From NCBI GenBank assembly GCA_963700495.1, contig CAVOXT010000003.1, forward strand, positions 558,001 through 622,000: 64,000 bases of DNA. Reading direction: 5' to 3'. The translations under genes and the position numbers were made by a program. Under the pieces are notes generated by a model. The model was not told the DNA's origin, ran no database searches, and saw only the letters and a list, made by a program, of their open reading frames with translations. Each line of letters begins with the position of its first letter. The stretch's first letter is position 1. The DNA is from JACCTU01 sp963700495 (GTDB lineage: Bacteria > Actinomycetota > Thermoleophilia > Gaiellales > Gaiellaceae). Shown here piece by piece: positions 16,968 to 24,966 of this stretch.

Positions 16968-17165
16968 TCAGTCGCGGTAACGGTAAACGATGCGTCCCCG
17001 GCCGAGGTCGTATGCCGAGAGCTCCACCTTGATCCGGTCGCCCGGGAAGATCCGGATCCGGTACCGCCTCATCTTGCCTGCGGTGTAGCCGAGCGTCTCG
17101 TGCCCGTTGTCCAACGCGATACGGAAGAAACCGTTCCGGAGAGCCTCGACCACCTCGCCCTCCAT
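16968..17165 (-). CDS. infA: Translation initiation factor IF-1
   Basis: An S1/OB-fold protein with the IF-1 core: EGEVVEALRNGFFRIALDNG, GKMRRYRIRIFPGDRIKVEL and YDLGRGRIVYRYRD. From the ATG at 17165 it has 65 residues, shorter than usual (about 72). The in-frame upstream sequence AETKEQKIEM matches the normal IF-1 N-terminus and begins at an ATA codon (17195-17193) that has GGAG seven nt upstream, so the true start may be that ATA (75 residues). It is not in a ribosomal-protein cluster but divergent from a DEAD-box helicase, so it could be a second IF-1 copy. Confidence 0.9.
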   Translation of the reverse strand: MEGEVVEALRNGFFRIALDNGHETLGYTAGKMRRYRIRIFPGDRIKVELSAYDLGRGRIVYRYRD

Positions 17166-17317
17166 CTCGATCTTCTGCTCTTTCGTCTCGGCTATGACTC
17201 TGCTCCTGGCCCCTGAACGACTGGGAACGCGGAACGTACCAGTCGCTGCTACTCTGATTCCACGGACGGCGTGGTGCCGTTCTGTGAGATTTCGCTTCTC
17301 GTTCCTCCTTCGGGTGT

Positions 17318-17339
17318 TTCGAGGCCGGCAGATCTCGAA
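17318..17339 (+). promoter_or_regulatory. Small stem-loop in the helicase 5' leader
   Basis: TTCGAG and CTCGAA are separated by 10 nt just before the AAAGGAG Shine-Dalgarno (about 17345). The helicase has a long leader; a role in cold-inducible translation is speculative. Confidence 0.25.
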
Positions 17340-17363
17340 CCCGTAAAGGAGTCGAACAAACAG

Positions 17364-18563
17364 ATGAAGTCGTTTCGCCAGCTCGGCGTGTCCGACGCAA
17401 TCGTCGATGCGCTCGCGCGCAGCGGCGTGGAGACGCCGTTCGCAATCCAGTCGCTCGTGATCCCGGACGGCCTGAACGGGCAGGATCTGCTCGCAAGGTC
17501 GCCGACGGGCTCGGGCAAGACGCTCGCCTTCGCGGTCCCGATCGTGCAGCGTCTGAACGCGTCCGAGGCGCGGCCCTCGGCGCTCGTGCTCGTGCCGACG
17601 CGCGAGCTCGCGACCCAGGTCGCCGAGGCGCTCGAGACGATCGCGTCCTCGCACGGACTGAAGGTGGCCGCGGTCTACGGCGGCATGCCGCTCGGCGCTC
17701 AGGCCAAGCGCGCGCGGGAAGCGCACGTCCTCGTCGCGACACCCGGCCGGCTCGAAGACCTGGCGGAGCGCAAGCTCGTCCGTCTCGACGCCATCCGTAT
17801 CTTCGTCCTCGACGAGGCCGACCGGATGCTCGACATGGGCTTCCAGCCACAGGTCGACGCGATCGTCAAGCGTCTGCCGCGCAAGCGCCAGACGATGTTC
17901 TTCTCGGCGACGCTCGACGGCGAGGTCGGTGAGCTCGCGCGCCAGTACACGTTCAACCCGAGCCGCTACGACGCCGAGCTCCCGTCCCACCTCGAGAGCG
18001 GCGAGACCGAGCACCGCTTCGTGCCGGTGACGGCCGAGAACAAGGTCGAGACGCTCGTCAGCCTGCTCGAGCAAGAGCGCGGGCTCGCGCTCGTCTTCAC
18101 CCGCACGAAGCGCGGTGCCGACCGGCTCGTGCAGAAGCTGAAGCGGCACGACGTCGTCGCGGTTGCGATGCACGGCGACATGAACCAGAACGCACGTGAG
18201 CGGGCGCTCTCCCGCTTCGATTCGGGGAAGGTCTCGACTCTGGTGGCGACCGATGTCGCCGCGCGGGGCCTCGACCTCGACGACATCACACACGTGATCA
18301 ACTTCGATCCGCCCGCCGACGAGAAGGGCTACACGCACCGCGTCGGTCGCACAGGACGCGCAGGCCGCGACGGCACCGGGATCACGCTCGTGCTCCCGGA
18401 GCAGCAGGCCGAGGTGAGCCACGTCGCCCGCAAGTTCGGTGAGACCGCCCAGTTCGAGGCACAGGGAATGCGCGTCGCGCGTCCGCGTCTCGTCTACGCG
18501 GGGTCGCGGCGCAGCTCGAAGTGGGGCGCGCCGCGCTACGCGGCGCAAGATCTAACAGGTTGA
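17364..18563 (+). CDS. DEAD-box ATP-dependent RNA helicase
   Basis: 399 residues with the full set of motifs in order: Q motif (TPFAIQSLVIPD), motif I ARSPTGSGKT, Ia PTRELATQ, Ib TPGR, II VLDEADRMLD, III SATL, then IV-VI ending in HRVGRTGRAGRDG. It unwinds RNA duplexes; the family acts in ribosome assembly, mRNA decay and cold adaptation. The protein ends soon after the helicase core, so there is no long basic tail. A divergent infA gene and a strong terminator flank it. Confidence 0.95.
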   Translation: MKSFRQLGVSDAIVDALARSGVETPFAIQSLVIPDGLNGQDLLARSPTGSGKTLAFAVPIVQRLNASEARPSALVLVPTRELATQVAEALETIASSHGLKVAAVYGGMPLGAQAKRAREAHVLVATPGRLEDLAERKLVRLDAIRIFVLDEADRMLDMGFQPQVDAIVKRLPRKRQTMFFSATLDGEVGELARQYTFNPSRYDAELPSHLESGETEHRFVPVTAENKVETLVSLLEQERGLALVFTRTKRGADRLVQKLKRHDVVAVAMHGDMNQNARERALSRFDSGKVSTLVATDVAARGLDLDDITHVINFDPPADEKGYTHRVGRTGRAGRDGTGITLVLPEQQAEVSHVARKFGETAQFEAQGMRVARPRLVYAGSRRSSKWGAPRYAAQDLTG

Positions 18564-18565
18564 CC

Positions 18566-18599
18566 GTGGTCGGGTCCCGCGTTTGCGGGGCCCGACCAC
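18566..18599 (+). terminator. Rho-independent-type hairpin after the helicase gene
   Basis: A 15-bp stem starting GTGGTCGGG and closing CCCGACCAC, with one G-U-type mismatch and a GTTT loop, 2 nt after the stop. No T-tract. Confidence 0.75.
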
Positions 18600-18605
18600 C
18601 ATCCG

Positions 18606-19175
18606 CTAGTTGTCGTCCCCCGTCGTCTCCTTGGGCGACGGGCTGACCCTGCGCACCCGTTCGCAGTTGGCGGCCGCGAGGTCGTGCGGCTCCCGCCTGT
18701 TGATGATCGCGAGGTCGTTGCCGGGGCCGCAGTCGAGGACGTCCGGCTGGTTGTCGTTCGCCAGCGCGTGGAGGACGTCGTCGCCCTCACCGCCGAACAG
18801 TCTGTCGTCGCCGCTGCCTGCCCACATGCGGTCGTTGCCCTCGCCGCCGTTCAGCGTGTCGTCCCCCGGACGCCCGCGCACGACGTCGTTGCCCGGGCCT
18901 CCGTTGACGTCGTCGTTGCCCTCGCCGCCGCGGGCAACGTCGTTCCCGCTGCCCGCGAGGACGCGGTCGTTGCCCGGCCCGGCGTAGATCTTGTCGTTCC
19001 CGGCCTCTGCGTCGATCGTGTCGTTGCCGCCGAGCGACGAGATCACGTCGTCGCCGAACGTGCCGACGATCGTGTCGTCGCCCTCGGTTCCCTTGAACTT
19101 CTCGGCTGTCGCGACTCCGACGACGCTCAGGGCAACGAGCGCGACCAGCGCTCCGATGATGAGTTTCAGCTTCAC
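18606..19175 (-). CDS. Secreted RTX-type calcium-binding repeat protein
   Basis: 189 residues. An N-terminal signal peptide (LIIGALVALVALSVVGVATA) is followed by about ten nonapeptide repeats of the form GGxGNDxxx (for example LGGNDTIDAEAGNDKIYAGP, GGEGNDRMWAGSGDDRLFGG). Such repeats bind calcium in a parallel beta-roll. The repeat array fills residues 30-135. The C-terminus contains two Cys (LDCGPGND and AANCERV) that may form a disulfide. No catalytic domain is attached, so this is a small structural or adhesive exoprotein, role unknown. Confidence 0.88.
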   Translation of the reverse strand: MKLKLIIGALVALVALSVVGVATAEKFKGTEGDDTIVGTFGDDVISSLGGNDTIDAEAGNDKIYAGPGNDRVLAGSGNDVARGGEGNDDVNGGPGNDVVRGRPGDDTLNGGEGNDRMWAGSGDDRLFGGEGDDVLHALANDNQPDVLDCGPGNDLAIINRREPHDLAAANCERVRRVSPSPKETTGDDN

Positions 19176-19222
19176 TTGTCGACCTCCGGGCTCGATGACC
19201 CGTCGATCGTGCGACGTCTACG

Positions 19223-20545
19223 TCAACGCTCCGATGGATCGACGTCAGACGGTCGTAAAACCGGGAGCCGCACCTCGAACCGCGTGGCGACGCCCGGATC
19301 GCTCTCGACACGCACGCTCCCACCCATCTGCTCGGTCAGCTGCTTGACGATCGCGAGCCCGAGGCCGGTTCCGACGCGGCGCGAGTCGCCGTAACGCGAC
19401 CAGAGGAAGAAGCGGTCGAACGCGTGCGGCAGGTCGTCGGGCGCGAGCCCGGGACCGCAGTCCTCGACCGCCAGCACCCCTGGATCGGCTGAAACGCGAA
19501 CCCAGCCGCCTGCGGGCGTGACGCGCAGCGCGTTCTCGACGAGGTTCGAGACCACTTGCAGCGACCGCTCCGCGTCTCCGAGCGCGGGCGCCCCTCCGTT
19601 CGTATCGACGATCAGCTCGACGCCGAACGCTCGAGCCTGCGGCTCGTAGCGTCGCGCCGCGTCCCGCGCGACCGTCGCCAGGTCGATCGGCTCCCGCCGC
19701 ACGCTGAACTCGATTCGGTTCATGCGCGCGAGCTCGAGCACGTCCTGGACGAGGCGCTCGAGCCGGCCCGCCTCTGCCGCAATCGTGTCGGCGGCTTCGC
19801 CGGGCGGGACGGCGTCTTCCCGGAGAGCCTCAGCGTAGCCGCGAATCGCGGTCAGCGGTGTTCGTAGCTCGTGCGACACCGACAGCAGGAAGCTCCGCTC
19901 GGCGTCACGTGCCCGCTGGAGCTTCGTGGCCATCTCGTTGAAGGACGTCGCGAGTGACGCGAGCTCGGCCGGCCCCTCGACCGGCACCGGCTCGTGCTCG
20001 CCGTCCGCGAGCCGCCTCGACGCATCCGCCACCCGCCGCACCGGGCGCGCCAATGCTCGGGCGATCAGGACCGCGGCGCCCGCCGCGAGCAGGATCCCGA
20101 ACGCACCGGCGACGAAGAGCCCCTGCAGAAACGGGCGCGACGTCGCTGCGTCCAGCCGCTGCGGGCGAAGCAGGACGAGCGCCTTCTGCGCGACGGGCCG
20201 CGCTGCGTAGTACGTGCCGCCGCGAACTCCCTCGACGCCGCGCCCGTTCCGCAGCTCCCGTTGCTCGCCCGCATCGAGGTACTGCGTCGGTCCGGTCAGC
20301 GGTGCCGCAGCGACCCGCTCGTCCTGAACCTCGAGCGCGGATTGGAGCGACTTCAGCTTGCCGAGCGGGAGCAGCGCCGTCCGCTCGCGCTCGGCGAGGA
20401 CGTCGGCACGGTGGCCGAGGTCGCGGAGCGTCGCGCGCTCGACCTCGCGCTGCGTGAGCACGAAGCCGATCGCGAGCGTCAGCCCGATCGAGAGCGCGAC
20501 CGTGAGCCCGATCGCGGCGACGAGCCGCGCTCGGAGCGAGCTCAT
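19223..20545 (-). CDS. Sensor histidine kinase
   Basis: 440 residues: membrane helix 1 (9-31), extracytoplasmic sensor region (32-140), helix 2 (141-165), HAMP (166-215), HisKA with the phospho-acceptor His225 in VSHELRTPLTAIRGYAEAL, and HATPase_c with N box (NLVENALR), G1 (VEDCGPGL) and G2 (GTGLGLAIVKQL). Its ATG overlaps the regulator's TGA (ATGA). The pair resembles MprA/MprB- or BaeS-like envelope-stress systems, but the signal is not evident. Confidence 0.93.
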   Translation of the reverse strand: MSSLRARLVAAIGLTVALSIGLTLAIGFVLTQREVERATLRDLGHRADVLAERERTALLPLGKLKSLQSALEVQDERVAAAPLTGPTQYLDAGEQRELRNGRGVEGVRGGTYYAARPVAQKALVLLRPQRLDAATSRPFLQGLFVAGAFGILLAAGAAVLIARALARPVRRVADASRRLADGEHEPVPVEGPAELASLATSFNEMATKLQRARDAERSFLLSVSHELRTPLTAIRGYAEALREDAVPPGEAADTIAAEAGRLERLVQDVLELARMNRIEFSVRREPIDLATVARDAARRYEPQARAFGVELIVDTNGGAPALGDAERSLQVVSNLVENALRVTPAGGWVRVSADPGVLAVEDCGPGLAPDDLPHAFDRFFLWSRYGDSRRVGTGLGLAIVKQLTEQMGGSVRVESDPGVATRFEVRLPVLRPSDVDPSER

Positions 20546-21234
20546 CGCCTGCGCGCCTTGTACCCGACCCCGCGAAGCGTCTCGATGAGGTCGGGCCGCC
20601 CGAGCTTCCGCCGCAAGGAGGCGACGTGCATGTCGACCGTCCGCGTCCCGGTCGGGTAGTCGAGACCCCAGACGCGCTCGAGCAGCTGCTCGCGGGTGAA
20701 CACGACGCCCGGGTGCTCGATCAGGTACGCCAGCAGATCGAACTCCTTCGCCGTGAGCGCGACCGGCAGGCCGCCGGCGCTGACCTCCCGGCGCTCGCGG
20801 TTCAGAAGCACGTCGTCGAGCGCCAGGACCGCACGCTCGACCCGATCCTCGGCGCGGCGGAGCACCGCCTTGAGCCGCGCGGTGAGCTCGCGAGGCGAGA
20901 ACGGCTTCGAGACGTAGTCGTCGGCGCCGATCTCGAGCCCGGTGACCCGGTCGATCTCCTCGTCGCGGGCGGTCACCATCACGAGCGGCACCGTCGAGCG
21001 GTACCGGATCTCCCGGCACACGTCGAACCCGTCCATTCCCGGGAGGCCGATGTCGAGCAGGACGACGCGGATCGGGTGCCGGTCGAGCTCGACGAGCGCC
21101 TCCTCGCCCGAGCGGACCCACACGACCCGAAAGCCTTGTGCGGCGAGGTAGGAACGGAGGAGCCCGGCGATCGACTCCTCGTCCTCCACGAGCAGCACCG
21201 TCGGCCCCCAGGCCAGCTCGGTCGCCGAGCTCAT
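20542..21234 (-). CDS. OmpR/PhoB-family response regulator
   Basis: 230 residues: receiver domain with acidic pocket (VEDEES near residue 18), phospho-acceptor Asp61 in LLDIGLPGMDG and Lys in YVSKPFSPREL, then a winged-helix DNA-binding domain (LTAKEFDLLAYLIEHPG, VDMHVASLRRKLG, TLRGVGYKAR). It is encoded between a small exported protein and its kinase with ATGA overlaps on both sides, so the three form one operon. The 11-bp-spaced direct repeats at 21652-21670 are its likely binding site. Confidence 0.95.
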   Translation of the reverse strand: MSSATELAWGPTVLLVEDEESIAGLLRSYLAAQGFRVVWVRSGEEALVELDRHPIRVVLLDIGLPGMDGFDVCREIRYRSTVPLVMVTARDEEIDRVTGLEIGADDYVSKPFSPRELTARLKAVLRRAEDRVERAVLALDDVLLNRERREVSAGGLPVALTAKEFDLLAYLIEHPGVVFTREQLLERVWGLDYPTGTRTVDMHVASLRRKLGRPDLIETLRGVGYKARRR

Positions 21235-21608
21235 CGAGGTGGAGTCAGCTCGACGCGCGCCGCCGCCGCATCGCCGACGCGCGTCGAGGTCGCGGTCATC
21301 CCCAGCCGCAGCGCTCGGAAGCGGATCTTGCGCCCGTTGACCTCGAACAGGGTCCCGGGCGTGATCGGGACGACGACCATCGTTCCGTCGAGCTCGCGCA
21401 ACGTGATGGAGGAGCGGTCGAACGCCCGGATCTTGCCCCGGTCGATGCGGTAGACCTGGATCGCTCCGTCGTGCTTGGCGACGACCTCGGCCCGGACGAG
21501 GCCCGGGCCGAGCAGCGACTGCGCCAGCGTCTCGCCGATCGAGGTCGGGACCAGGACGGCGGTCGCGGCCAGCGCGCCGAGCGCTGCGGCGAGCAGTTTG
21601 CTCCTCAC
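21231..21608 (-). CDS. Small exported protein of the two-component operon
   Basis: 125 residues from GTG 21608 (134 from an upstream GTG at 21635). An N-terminal hydrophobic segment (KLLAAALGALAATAVLVP) looks like a signal peptide or anchor. The rest is beta-rich, with RAEVVAKHDGAIQVYRIDRG and SSITLRELDGTMVVVPITPG, resembling DUF5666-type OB-like domains that occur in periplasmic proteins. It is first in the operon and may act as the sensor's accessory protein (inference). Confidence 0.7.
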   Translation of the reverse strand: MRSKLLAAALGALAATAVLVPTSIGETLAQSLLGPGLVRAEVVAKHDGAIQVYRIDRGKIRAFDRSSITLRELDGTMVVVPITPGTLFEVNGRKIRFRALRLGMTATSTRVGDAAAARVELTPPR

Positions 21609-21651
21609 GCGCTGATTCTGTGCCCGCTGGATCACGGATCGGTACCGGAAA

Positions 21652-21670
21652 CGTAAACGCAGCGTAAAAC
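21652..21670. promoter_or_regulatory. 11-bp-spaced direct repeats, likely OmpR-family binding site
   Basis: CGTAAAC at 21652 and CGTAAAA at 21663 are direct repeats exactly 11 nt apart, the spacing bound by OmpR/PhoB regulator dimers. They lie between the two-component operon and the divergent MshEN gene, so could control both. Confidence 0.5.
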
Positions 21671-21708
21671 GCTCAAGCTTCGTGCCATTTTGCTCGATGA
21701 GGAAGAGT

Positions 21709-22242
21709 ATGAGCGCTCAGCCGAGCTGGAGGCTGCTCGGGACGATCCTGCTCGAGCAGGGTCTGATCTCGGCGGACGACCTGGAGGGCGCGCTCGAGGA
21801 CCAGGAGCGCACCGGCCGGAAGCTCGGCGAGATCCTCGTCGAGGCGGGTTACGTCTCGGTCGAGCAGGTGACCACCGTCCTGCTCGAGCAGTGCGGCATC
21901 GACATGTCGACCCAGGACGGATTCGGCTCCGGGCTCCGCGACCAGCTCGCCCGGCGTGTGCCCGTCCATCGGCGAGAGCCGGAGCGCGTTCCGGTCTCAC
22001 GGTTCGCGGAGGAGCCGGAGCCTCAGGTGCAGGTGCAGGAGCAGCCGCAGGCCGAACCGGAGCACGGCCCGATCGTGATGTTCGACCAGAAGCCGCGCCG
22101 GAGAGGTCTCTTGCGGCGCGACCCGAACCGCGCGCTCGTCGAGCGGCTCGAGGCGCTGGTGAAGGACTTCGACGAGCAGCAGCGCGGGCTCGTCGAGAAC
22201 CTCGCCAAGCTGCGCCGGATGCTCGCCGGCATCGACGGCTAG
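21709..22242 (+). CDS. Stand-alone MshEN-type (predicted c-di-GMP-binding) protein, paralogue 1
   Basis: 177 residues. Positions 8-65 hold two tandem motifs: LLGTILLEQGLISADDLEGA and RKLGEILVEAGYVSVEQVTT. Each follows the LGxxLxxxGxxxxxxL pattern of the MshEN/GspE N-terminal domain, which in PilB/MshE-type ATPases binds cyclic di-GMP. No ATPase follows. A charged, Gln/Glu/Pro-rich linker leads to a C-terminal coiled-coil-like helix (LVERLEALVKDFDEQQRGLV). The second of two close ATG codons is used because GAGGAAG precedes it. It ends head-to-head with the MFS gene. Confidence 0.7.
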   Translation: MSAQPSWRLLGTILLEQGLISADDLEGALEDQERTGRKLGEILVEAGYVSVEQVTTVLLEQCGIDMSTQDGFGSGLRDQLARRVPVHRREPERVPVSRFAEEPEPQVQVQEQPQAEPEHGPIVMFDQKPRRRGLLRRDPNRALVERLEALVKDFDEQQRGLVENLAKLRRMLAGIDG

Positions 22243-23505
22243 CTACGCGCGGACAGCTTCCTGCTCGGCGAGCAGGACGCTGCGGCGGGCCGACACGTCG
22301 GCCCGCAGGCCCGGCTGGCTCTTCCATGCGTAGCCGATCACGACCAGGCTGAGCGAGCCGCCGAGGGCGAGCGCGAGCTCGGTCCCGCCGACTTCCATCA
22401 GCCAGCCGGCGAAGAGGCCGCCGATCGGGGCGAGCCCTGCGAACGCGAACATGAAGAGGCTCATCACGCGGCCGCGCAGCCGATCGGGCGCGCGCAGCTG
22501 GAGGATCGCGCTCGTGTTCGAGACCCAGAGCGTGAAGCAGACGCCGACGCCGAAGAGGATCGCGCAGGCGAGCGGGACCATCGTCACGGGCGCGAGCAGG
22601 AGCAGGCCCGAGCTGAACCCGGTCGCGCCGATCAGCAGGGCTTTCCAGCTTGCCCTGCTCCGCGCCGCCTGGATCAGCGCGCCGAGCAGTGCGCCTGCGC
22701 CGAAGCAGGCGCTGAGGATGCCGAACACCTCCGGGCCTGCGCCGAACGTGTCCGCCGCGAGGACCGGGATGATGACGTGGAAGTTGAAGCCGACCGTGCT
22801 CGCGATGCCGAGGACGATCAGCGCGAGACGGATCTCGGGATTGTCCCAGGCGTAGCGCACTCCCTCGGCGATCGCGGCGCCCGCGCGCTTGCGCGGGTCG
22901 CGCTTCACCTTGAAGAGCTCGTCCTCGCGCATCAGCGCGAGCGCGGTCAGGACGGCGAGGAACGTGATCGCGTTGATCAGGAAGCAGACGCCCGTGCCGC
23001 CGAGGCCGATGATCACGCCGGCGATCGCGGGGCCGATGATCCGCGCGCCGTTGAAGAGGCCCGTGTTGAGCGCAATCGCGTTCGGAAGCTCGTCCCGCCC
23101 GACCATCTGGAACGTCAGCGACTGGCGGCCGGGCGCGTCGAGCACGAGCGCGCAGCCACCCAGGAAGGCGAGCACGTAGACCGCCGGGACGTTCTCCCAG
23201 CCGGAGAACACCATCACCGTCAGCGCGATCGAGACGAGCATCTGGCCCGCCTGCGTCCCCATCACGAGCTTCCGGTTGTCGATGCGGTCGGCGATCACGC
23301 CGGCGTAGAGGCCGAACAGCATGAAGGGGAGAAAGCGGCAGAACGCGAGGCCGCCGACGGCGAGCGGCGAGTCGGTCAGCTCGACGATGAACCACGCGAG
23401 CGCGATGTTCTGCATCCACGATCCCGCGAGCGAGACGACCTGACCCGCGAAGAACAGCCGGTAGTTCCGGTGCTTGCGGAGCGACTTGAAGATCCTTGCG
23501 GTCAC
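22243..23505 (-). CDS. Major facilitator superfamily transporter (EntS/MFS_3-like)
   Basis: 420 residues, 12 predicted membrane segments. It starts at GTG 23505 (VTARIFKSLRKHRNYRLFFAGQ follows as the typical N-terminus). GLYAGVIADRIDNRKLVMGTQ is the motif-A loop. The family exports siderophores, drugs or other small molecules. The start overlaps the true stop of the MarR gene as GTGA, so the two form a regulator-exporter operon. The continuous 577-codon frame with MarR is caused by one extra base at the end of marR. Confidence 0.9.
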   Translation of the reverse strand: MTARIFKSLRKHRNYRLFFAGQVVSLAGSWMQNIALAWFIVELTDSPLAVGGLAFCRFLPFMLFGLYAGVIADRIDNRKLVMGTQAGQMLVSIALTVMVFSGWENVPAVYVLAFLGGCALVLDAPGRQSLTFQMVGRDELPNAIALNTGLFNGARIIGPAIAGVIIGLGGTGVCFLINAITFLAVLTALALMREDELFKVKRDPRKRAGAAIAEGVRYAWDNPEIRLALIVLGIASTVGFNFHVIIPVLAADTFGAGPEVFGILSACFGAGALLGALIQAARSRASWKALLIGATGFSSGLLLLAPVTMVPLACAILFGVGVCFTLWVSNTSAILQLRAPDRLRGRVMSLFMFAFAGLAPIGGLFAGWLMEVGGTELALALGGSLSLVVIGYAWKSQPGLRADVSARRSVLLAEQEAVRA

Positions 23506-23934
23506 GGCAGGAGCTTCTCTAGCGGCTCGATCGGCGGCCTCGAGCGCGGCGAGCTCCTGCGCAGAGAGCCCCTTCAGCCGCTCGGCGAGCCAGATCGTCC
23601 GCCGCGAGCGCACCGACCGCAGCACGTGGTGTCCCTTCTCCGAGACGTGCAGGCCGACGCGGCGCCTGTCGCCCTCGTGCTCACTTCGCTCGACGAGACC
23701 GCTCCGCACGAGCTTCGTGACGGCCTTGGAGATCGCGGCGGGGGACATCCGCTCCTGTGCGGCGAGCTCGCGCACACCGATCCCGGGTGAGTACTTGAGC
23801 GCGACGAGCAGCGAGACCTGGCCGCCCGTGACGCCGAGCGAGTGGATCTCGCGCCGGAGCTCTCTCGTCAGCCGGAGGAGCGCGGGACGAAGCCGGTTCG
23901 CGAGCTCAACTTCGTTAACCAAGGAAACGTTCAC
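23502..23934 (-). CDS. MarR-family transcriptional regulator, one +1 frameshift near its end
   Basis: About 143 residues after repair. The winged helix is clear: VTGGQVSLLVALKYSPGIG, ELAAQERMSPAAISKAVTKL, LVRSGLVERSEHEGDRRRVG. Removing one G near 23530 restores the classic C-terminus EAAIEPLEKLLP followed by TGA at 23504-23502; the 433-nt span is 3n+1, fitting one insertion. Start is GTG 23934, exactly where a leaderless transcript from TATAGT would begin. It probably represses itself and the exporter by binding the palindrome over its start. Confidence 0.88.
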
Positions 23935-23943
23935 CTGGTTAAC
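23914..23943. promoter_or_regulatory. Palindromic operator over the marR start codon
   Basis: GTTAACCA (23914-23921) and TGGTTAAC (23936-23943) are perfect inverted repeats separated by 14 nt. They flank the GTG start and touch the -10 box, a natural autorepression site for MarR. Confidence 0.6.
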
Positions 23944-23947
23944 TATA
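23942..23947 (-). promoter_or_regulatory. -10 hexamer TATAGT of marR
   Basis: On the minus strand TATAGT ends 7 nt before GTG 23934. With no leader, transcription starts at the start codon. Confidence 0.55.
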
Positions 23948-23994
23948 TCGGTCGGCGCCGAGGCTGCCCGAGTCACTCGTTCGAGGGGTGCCTC

Positions 23995-24308
23995 CTAGGT
24001 GAGGACGTGCTTCGGATCGCGCAGCGGCGCGTCCTCGAACCACTTCTCCCGGTGCCGGTCGGCGTCCGGAGGCCGCTCGTGGTGCTCGCGGATCCAGGCC
24101 AGCATCTCCTGCCAGTCGCCGAGCTGCCGTCCCGTCCTCGAGCACGAGCAGCGGGATCGCGTCAGTGCCCGTCGCCTCCCGCATCGTGTCGCGGTTCATC
24201 GCTCGCAGCGGCCACCTGTCGCGCGACGAAGTCGATTCCGTACTCCGTCAGCGCCTCACGGACGCGCGAGGAGTACGGGCACCACTCGGCCTGCCAGAGC
24301 GTGAGCAC
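23995..24308 (-). pseudogene. Glutaredoxin-like protein, two frameshifts
   Basis: The GTG at 24308 begins TLWQAEWCPYSSRVREAL, the thioredoxin-fold start with a CPYS active site, as in glutaredoxins and glutathione S-transferase N-terminal domains. The frame shifts after about residue 36 into MNRDTMREATGTDAIPLLVL (containing the conserved cis-Pro region DAIP), and again into QLGDWQEMLAWIREHH, ending DPKHVLT and TAG at 23997-23995. Each shift equals one extra base (about 24196 and 24138), so the gene is probably intact in the organism, about 103 residues. Confidence 0.65.
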
Positions 24309-24351
24309 GCCTGTATCGATAGCGAATCCGCCGGCACCGCCGACGGCTCGG

Positions 24352-24846
24352 TCAGTGGTCGAGCCGCTTCGAGAGCTCGATGCTGACCACGGCCTCAGGC
24401 CGGATCAGTCGATTCCCGAACTTCGCCCACACGCCGGGCTCCGGCCGGTTGAGCGCACGCACGATCTCGGTCGCGCGATGCTCGGCCAGCTCGGCGGAGT
24501 CGAACCGACCTGCCCAGATCCGCTCGCCGCTGCTCAGGTGGATGAACACGGCCATCGACTGGAGCTCCTGCTCCGGCTCCGGAATCGGCGCCTGCATGAC
24601 CTGCGCGGGCTGTACCGGCGCGGCCGGTACCACCGGCTGCTCGGACTGAGCGAGCGCCGCGGGCTGCGCGTACTGCGCGACCGGGGCGACGGCGACAACC
24701 GGGGCGGGCGCTGCAACGGCGGGCATGCTCGGGGCCGGCGCCGAAACGGCTGCAAGCGGACGGCTCACCGGCGGGCTGAGCGGAGGCTCGGCGAACGCGA
24801 CGGCATACGGCTGTGAAGCAACCCCAACGGTCCGCAGAGTGTTCAA
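24352..24846 (-). CDS. Pro/Ala-rich protein with the C-terminal domain shared by the MshEN cluster
   Basis: 164 residues. Residues 20-90 are a low-complexity Pro/Ala/Val/Gln linker. The last 65 residues form a compact domain, MAVFIHLSSGERIWAGRFDS to RPEPGVWAKFGNRLIRPEAV, clearly paralogous to the C-terminus of the 24967-25647 protein (about half the residues identical). There is no MshEN motif. The TTG start at 24846 has AAAGGA six nt upstream. I do not recognise the domain; its beta-alpha pattern (VFIHL, ERIWAGRF, AEHRATEIV, VVSIEL) looks like a small ligand or protein-binding fold. Confidence 0.65.
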   Translation of the reverse strand: MNTLRTVGVASQPYAVAFAEPPLSPPVSRPLAAVSAPAPSMPAVAAPAPVVAVAPVAQYAQPAALAQSEQPVVPAAPVQPAQVMQAPIPEPEQELQSMAVFIHLSSGERIWAGRFDSAELAEHRATEIVRALNRPEPGVWAKFGNRLIRPEAVVSIELSKRLDH

Positions 24847-24910
24847 CGGTGTCCTTTCGCCGCAGTTTCCCAGGAGAGCAGTACACGCTCTCAGTAGTCA
24901 CCATCGCCGT

Positions 24911-24955
24911 TTTGACGTAGTGCCGAATCCCCCGTTGGGGGGAAGCAGCGTCAAA
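24911..24955 (-). terminator. Nested stem-loop between the two paralogous genes
   Basis: TTTGACG (24911-24917) pairs with CGTCAAA (24949-24955), and CCCCC (24929-24933) with GGGGG (24937-24941) inside it. It lies just downstream of the 24967 gene and upstream of the 24846 start. It could attenuate or process the message. Confidence 0.4.
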
Positions 24956-24966
24956 GCGCCGTTCCC

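Noticed and set aside
22243..23976. A 577-codon MarR-MFS fusion protein
   Set aside because: Deleting one G near 23530 restores a classic MarR C-terminus (EAAIEPLEKLLP) with a TGA that overlaps the MFS GTG start as GTGA. The fusion is an insertion artefact.
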